Shown here in pieces: positions 9,552 to 9,781 of a DNA stretch of 9,781 nucleotides. This stretch comes from Oleiagrimonas sp964566965 (GTDB lineage Bacteria > Pseudomonadota > Gammaproteobacteria > Xanthomonadales > Rhodanobacteraceae): the NCBI GenBank assembly GCA_964566965.1, contig CAZMKO010000084.1:1-9781 (forward strand), given 5' to 3'. The notes beneath the pieces are model-generated. The model was not told where the DNA came from. It made no database searches and saw only the letters and a program-made list of their open reading frames with translations. Numbering within the stretch: the first letter of the stretch is position 1; every line of letters starts with the position of its first letter. The position numbers were made by a program, and so were the translations under genes.

Positions 9552-9580
9552 TTGACGCAACCGTGCGGTTCGGTAATGGT
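9552..9580 (+). promoter_or_regulatory. Candidate promoter of the POT transporter with an inverted repeat in its spacer
   Basis: TTGACG (9552-9557) matches the sigma-70 -35 consensus at 5 of 6 positions. The -10 region, TAATGG/AATGGT at 9574-9580, is weak. A 12-base inverted repeat AACCG-TG-CGGTT (9559-9570) sits wholly between the two boxes, the usual place for a repressor operator. This falls in the 185-base gap 9458-9642 between zwf and the transporter, in which no other convincing feature was found. Confidence 0.35.
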
Positions 9581-9642
9581 GTTTCCTGACCGCATTCACC
9601 GCCCGGCCTTTGGACGGGTACTCGATCGCCAGAGGCCACGCA

Positions 9643-9781
9643 ATGACCACGACGACCGGCCCGTACCCGCCCGACATGCCTCCTGAGGGAAAACAGTTTC
9701 TCGGCCATCCGCGCGGCTTGTTCGTACTGTTTTTCGCCGAGATGTGGGAGCGTTTCTCGTATTACGGGATGCGCGCGATTC
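9643..9781 (+). CDS. POT/PTR2-family peptide:proton symporter, N-terminal part (partial)
   Basis: The first 46 codons are in the window and the gene runs off the right edge. After a short polar N-terminus comes GHPRGLFVLFFAEMWERFSYYG (residues 21-42), the start of the first transmembrane helix. It contains the E-x-x-E-R-F-x-Y-Y-G motif that couples proton and peptide movement in proton-dependent oligopeptide transporters of the major facilitator superfamily. Family members import di- and tripeptides across the inner membrane; some plant and bacterial relatives carry other substrates. A ribosome site AGAGG (9631-9635) is seven bases before ATG 9643. This gap-separated gene probably has its own promoter and is not part of the pgi operon. 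Confidence 0.9.
   Translation, partial: MTTTTGPYPPDMPPEGKQFLGHPRGLFVLFFAEMWERFSYYGMRAI

Noticed and set aside
9503..9589. 28-codon ORF in the zwf-transporter gap
   Set aside because: No clear ribosome site, no recognisable content, and it overlaps the likely transporter promoter. Chance open frame is the better explanation.
7967..9595. 542-codon open frame on the minus strand opposite zwf
   Set aside because: It covers zwf almost exactly, is low in complexity (Gly, Val, Ala, His rich) and has no family signature. Zwf on the plus strand is unambiguous.

Overview
The window is GC-rich (roughly two-thirds G+C by eye) and densely coding. It looks like a gammaproteobacterial chromosome. The formate/nitrite-type channel is very close in wording to the enterobacterial YfdC family. 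The LigD parts follow the PE-before-POL order seen in Pseudomonas. The gnd-zwf gap holds a REP-type inverted repeat of the kind common in gammaproteobacteria. No phage, transposon, CRISPR, tRNA or rRNA signature was seen. Genus and species cannot be read from the sequence.

Layout, left to right. (1) 1-51: the probable 3' tail of a gene entering from the left. (2) 160-1776 (+): a membrane-anchored MutS-like ATPase without mismatch-reading domains. (3) 1832-2707 (-): a YfdC-like formate/nitrite transporter family protein, convergent with the MutS-like gene. (4) 2809-3447 and 3444-4352 (+): the LigD 3'-phosphoesterase (PE) and polymerase (POL) modules as two separate genes overlapping by 4 bases, with no ligase domain and no Ku gene in view. 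(5) 4487-9457 (+): a sugar-phosphate operon. It has a 26-codon leader ORF, a 767-residue glucose-6-phosphate isomerase fused to a ROK/polyphosphate-glucokinase-like domain, a short-form 6-phosphogluconate dehydrogenase and glucose-6-phosphate dehydrogenase. A REPIN-like inverted repeat lies between the last two. (6) 9643 to the right edge (+): the first 46 codons of a POT-family peptide:proton symporter.

The operon's enzymes form one route. The kinase-like domain could make glucose 6-phosphate, the isomerase exchanges it with fructose 6-phosphate, Zwf oxidises it to the lactone, and Gnd decarboxylates 6-phosphogluconate. 6-Phosphogluconolactonase is not in the window. Both dehydrogenases lack the arginine expected for NADP at the end of their second beta strand, so an NADH-generating route is possible.

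The most notable observations are the isomerase-kinase fusion, the ligase-less split LigD, the coupled leader ORF, and the NAD-type cofactor pockets.
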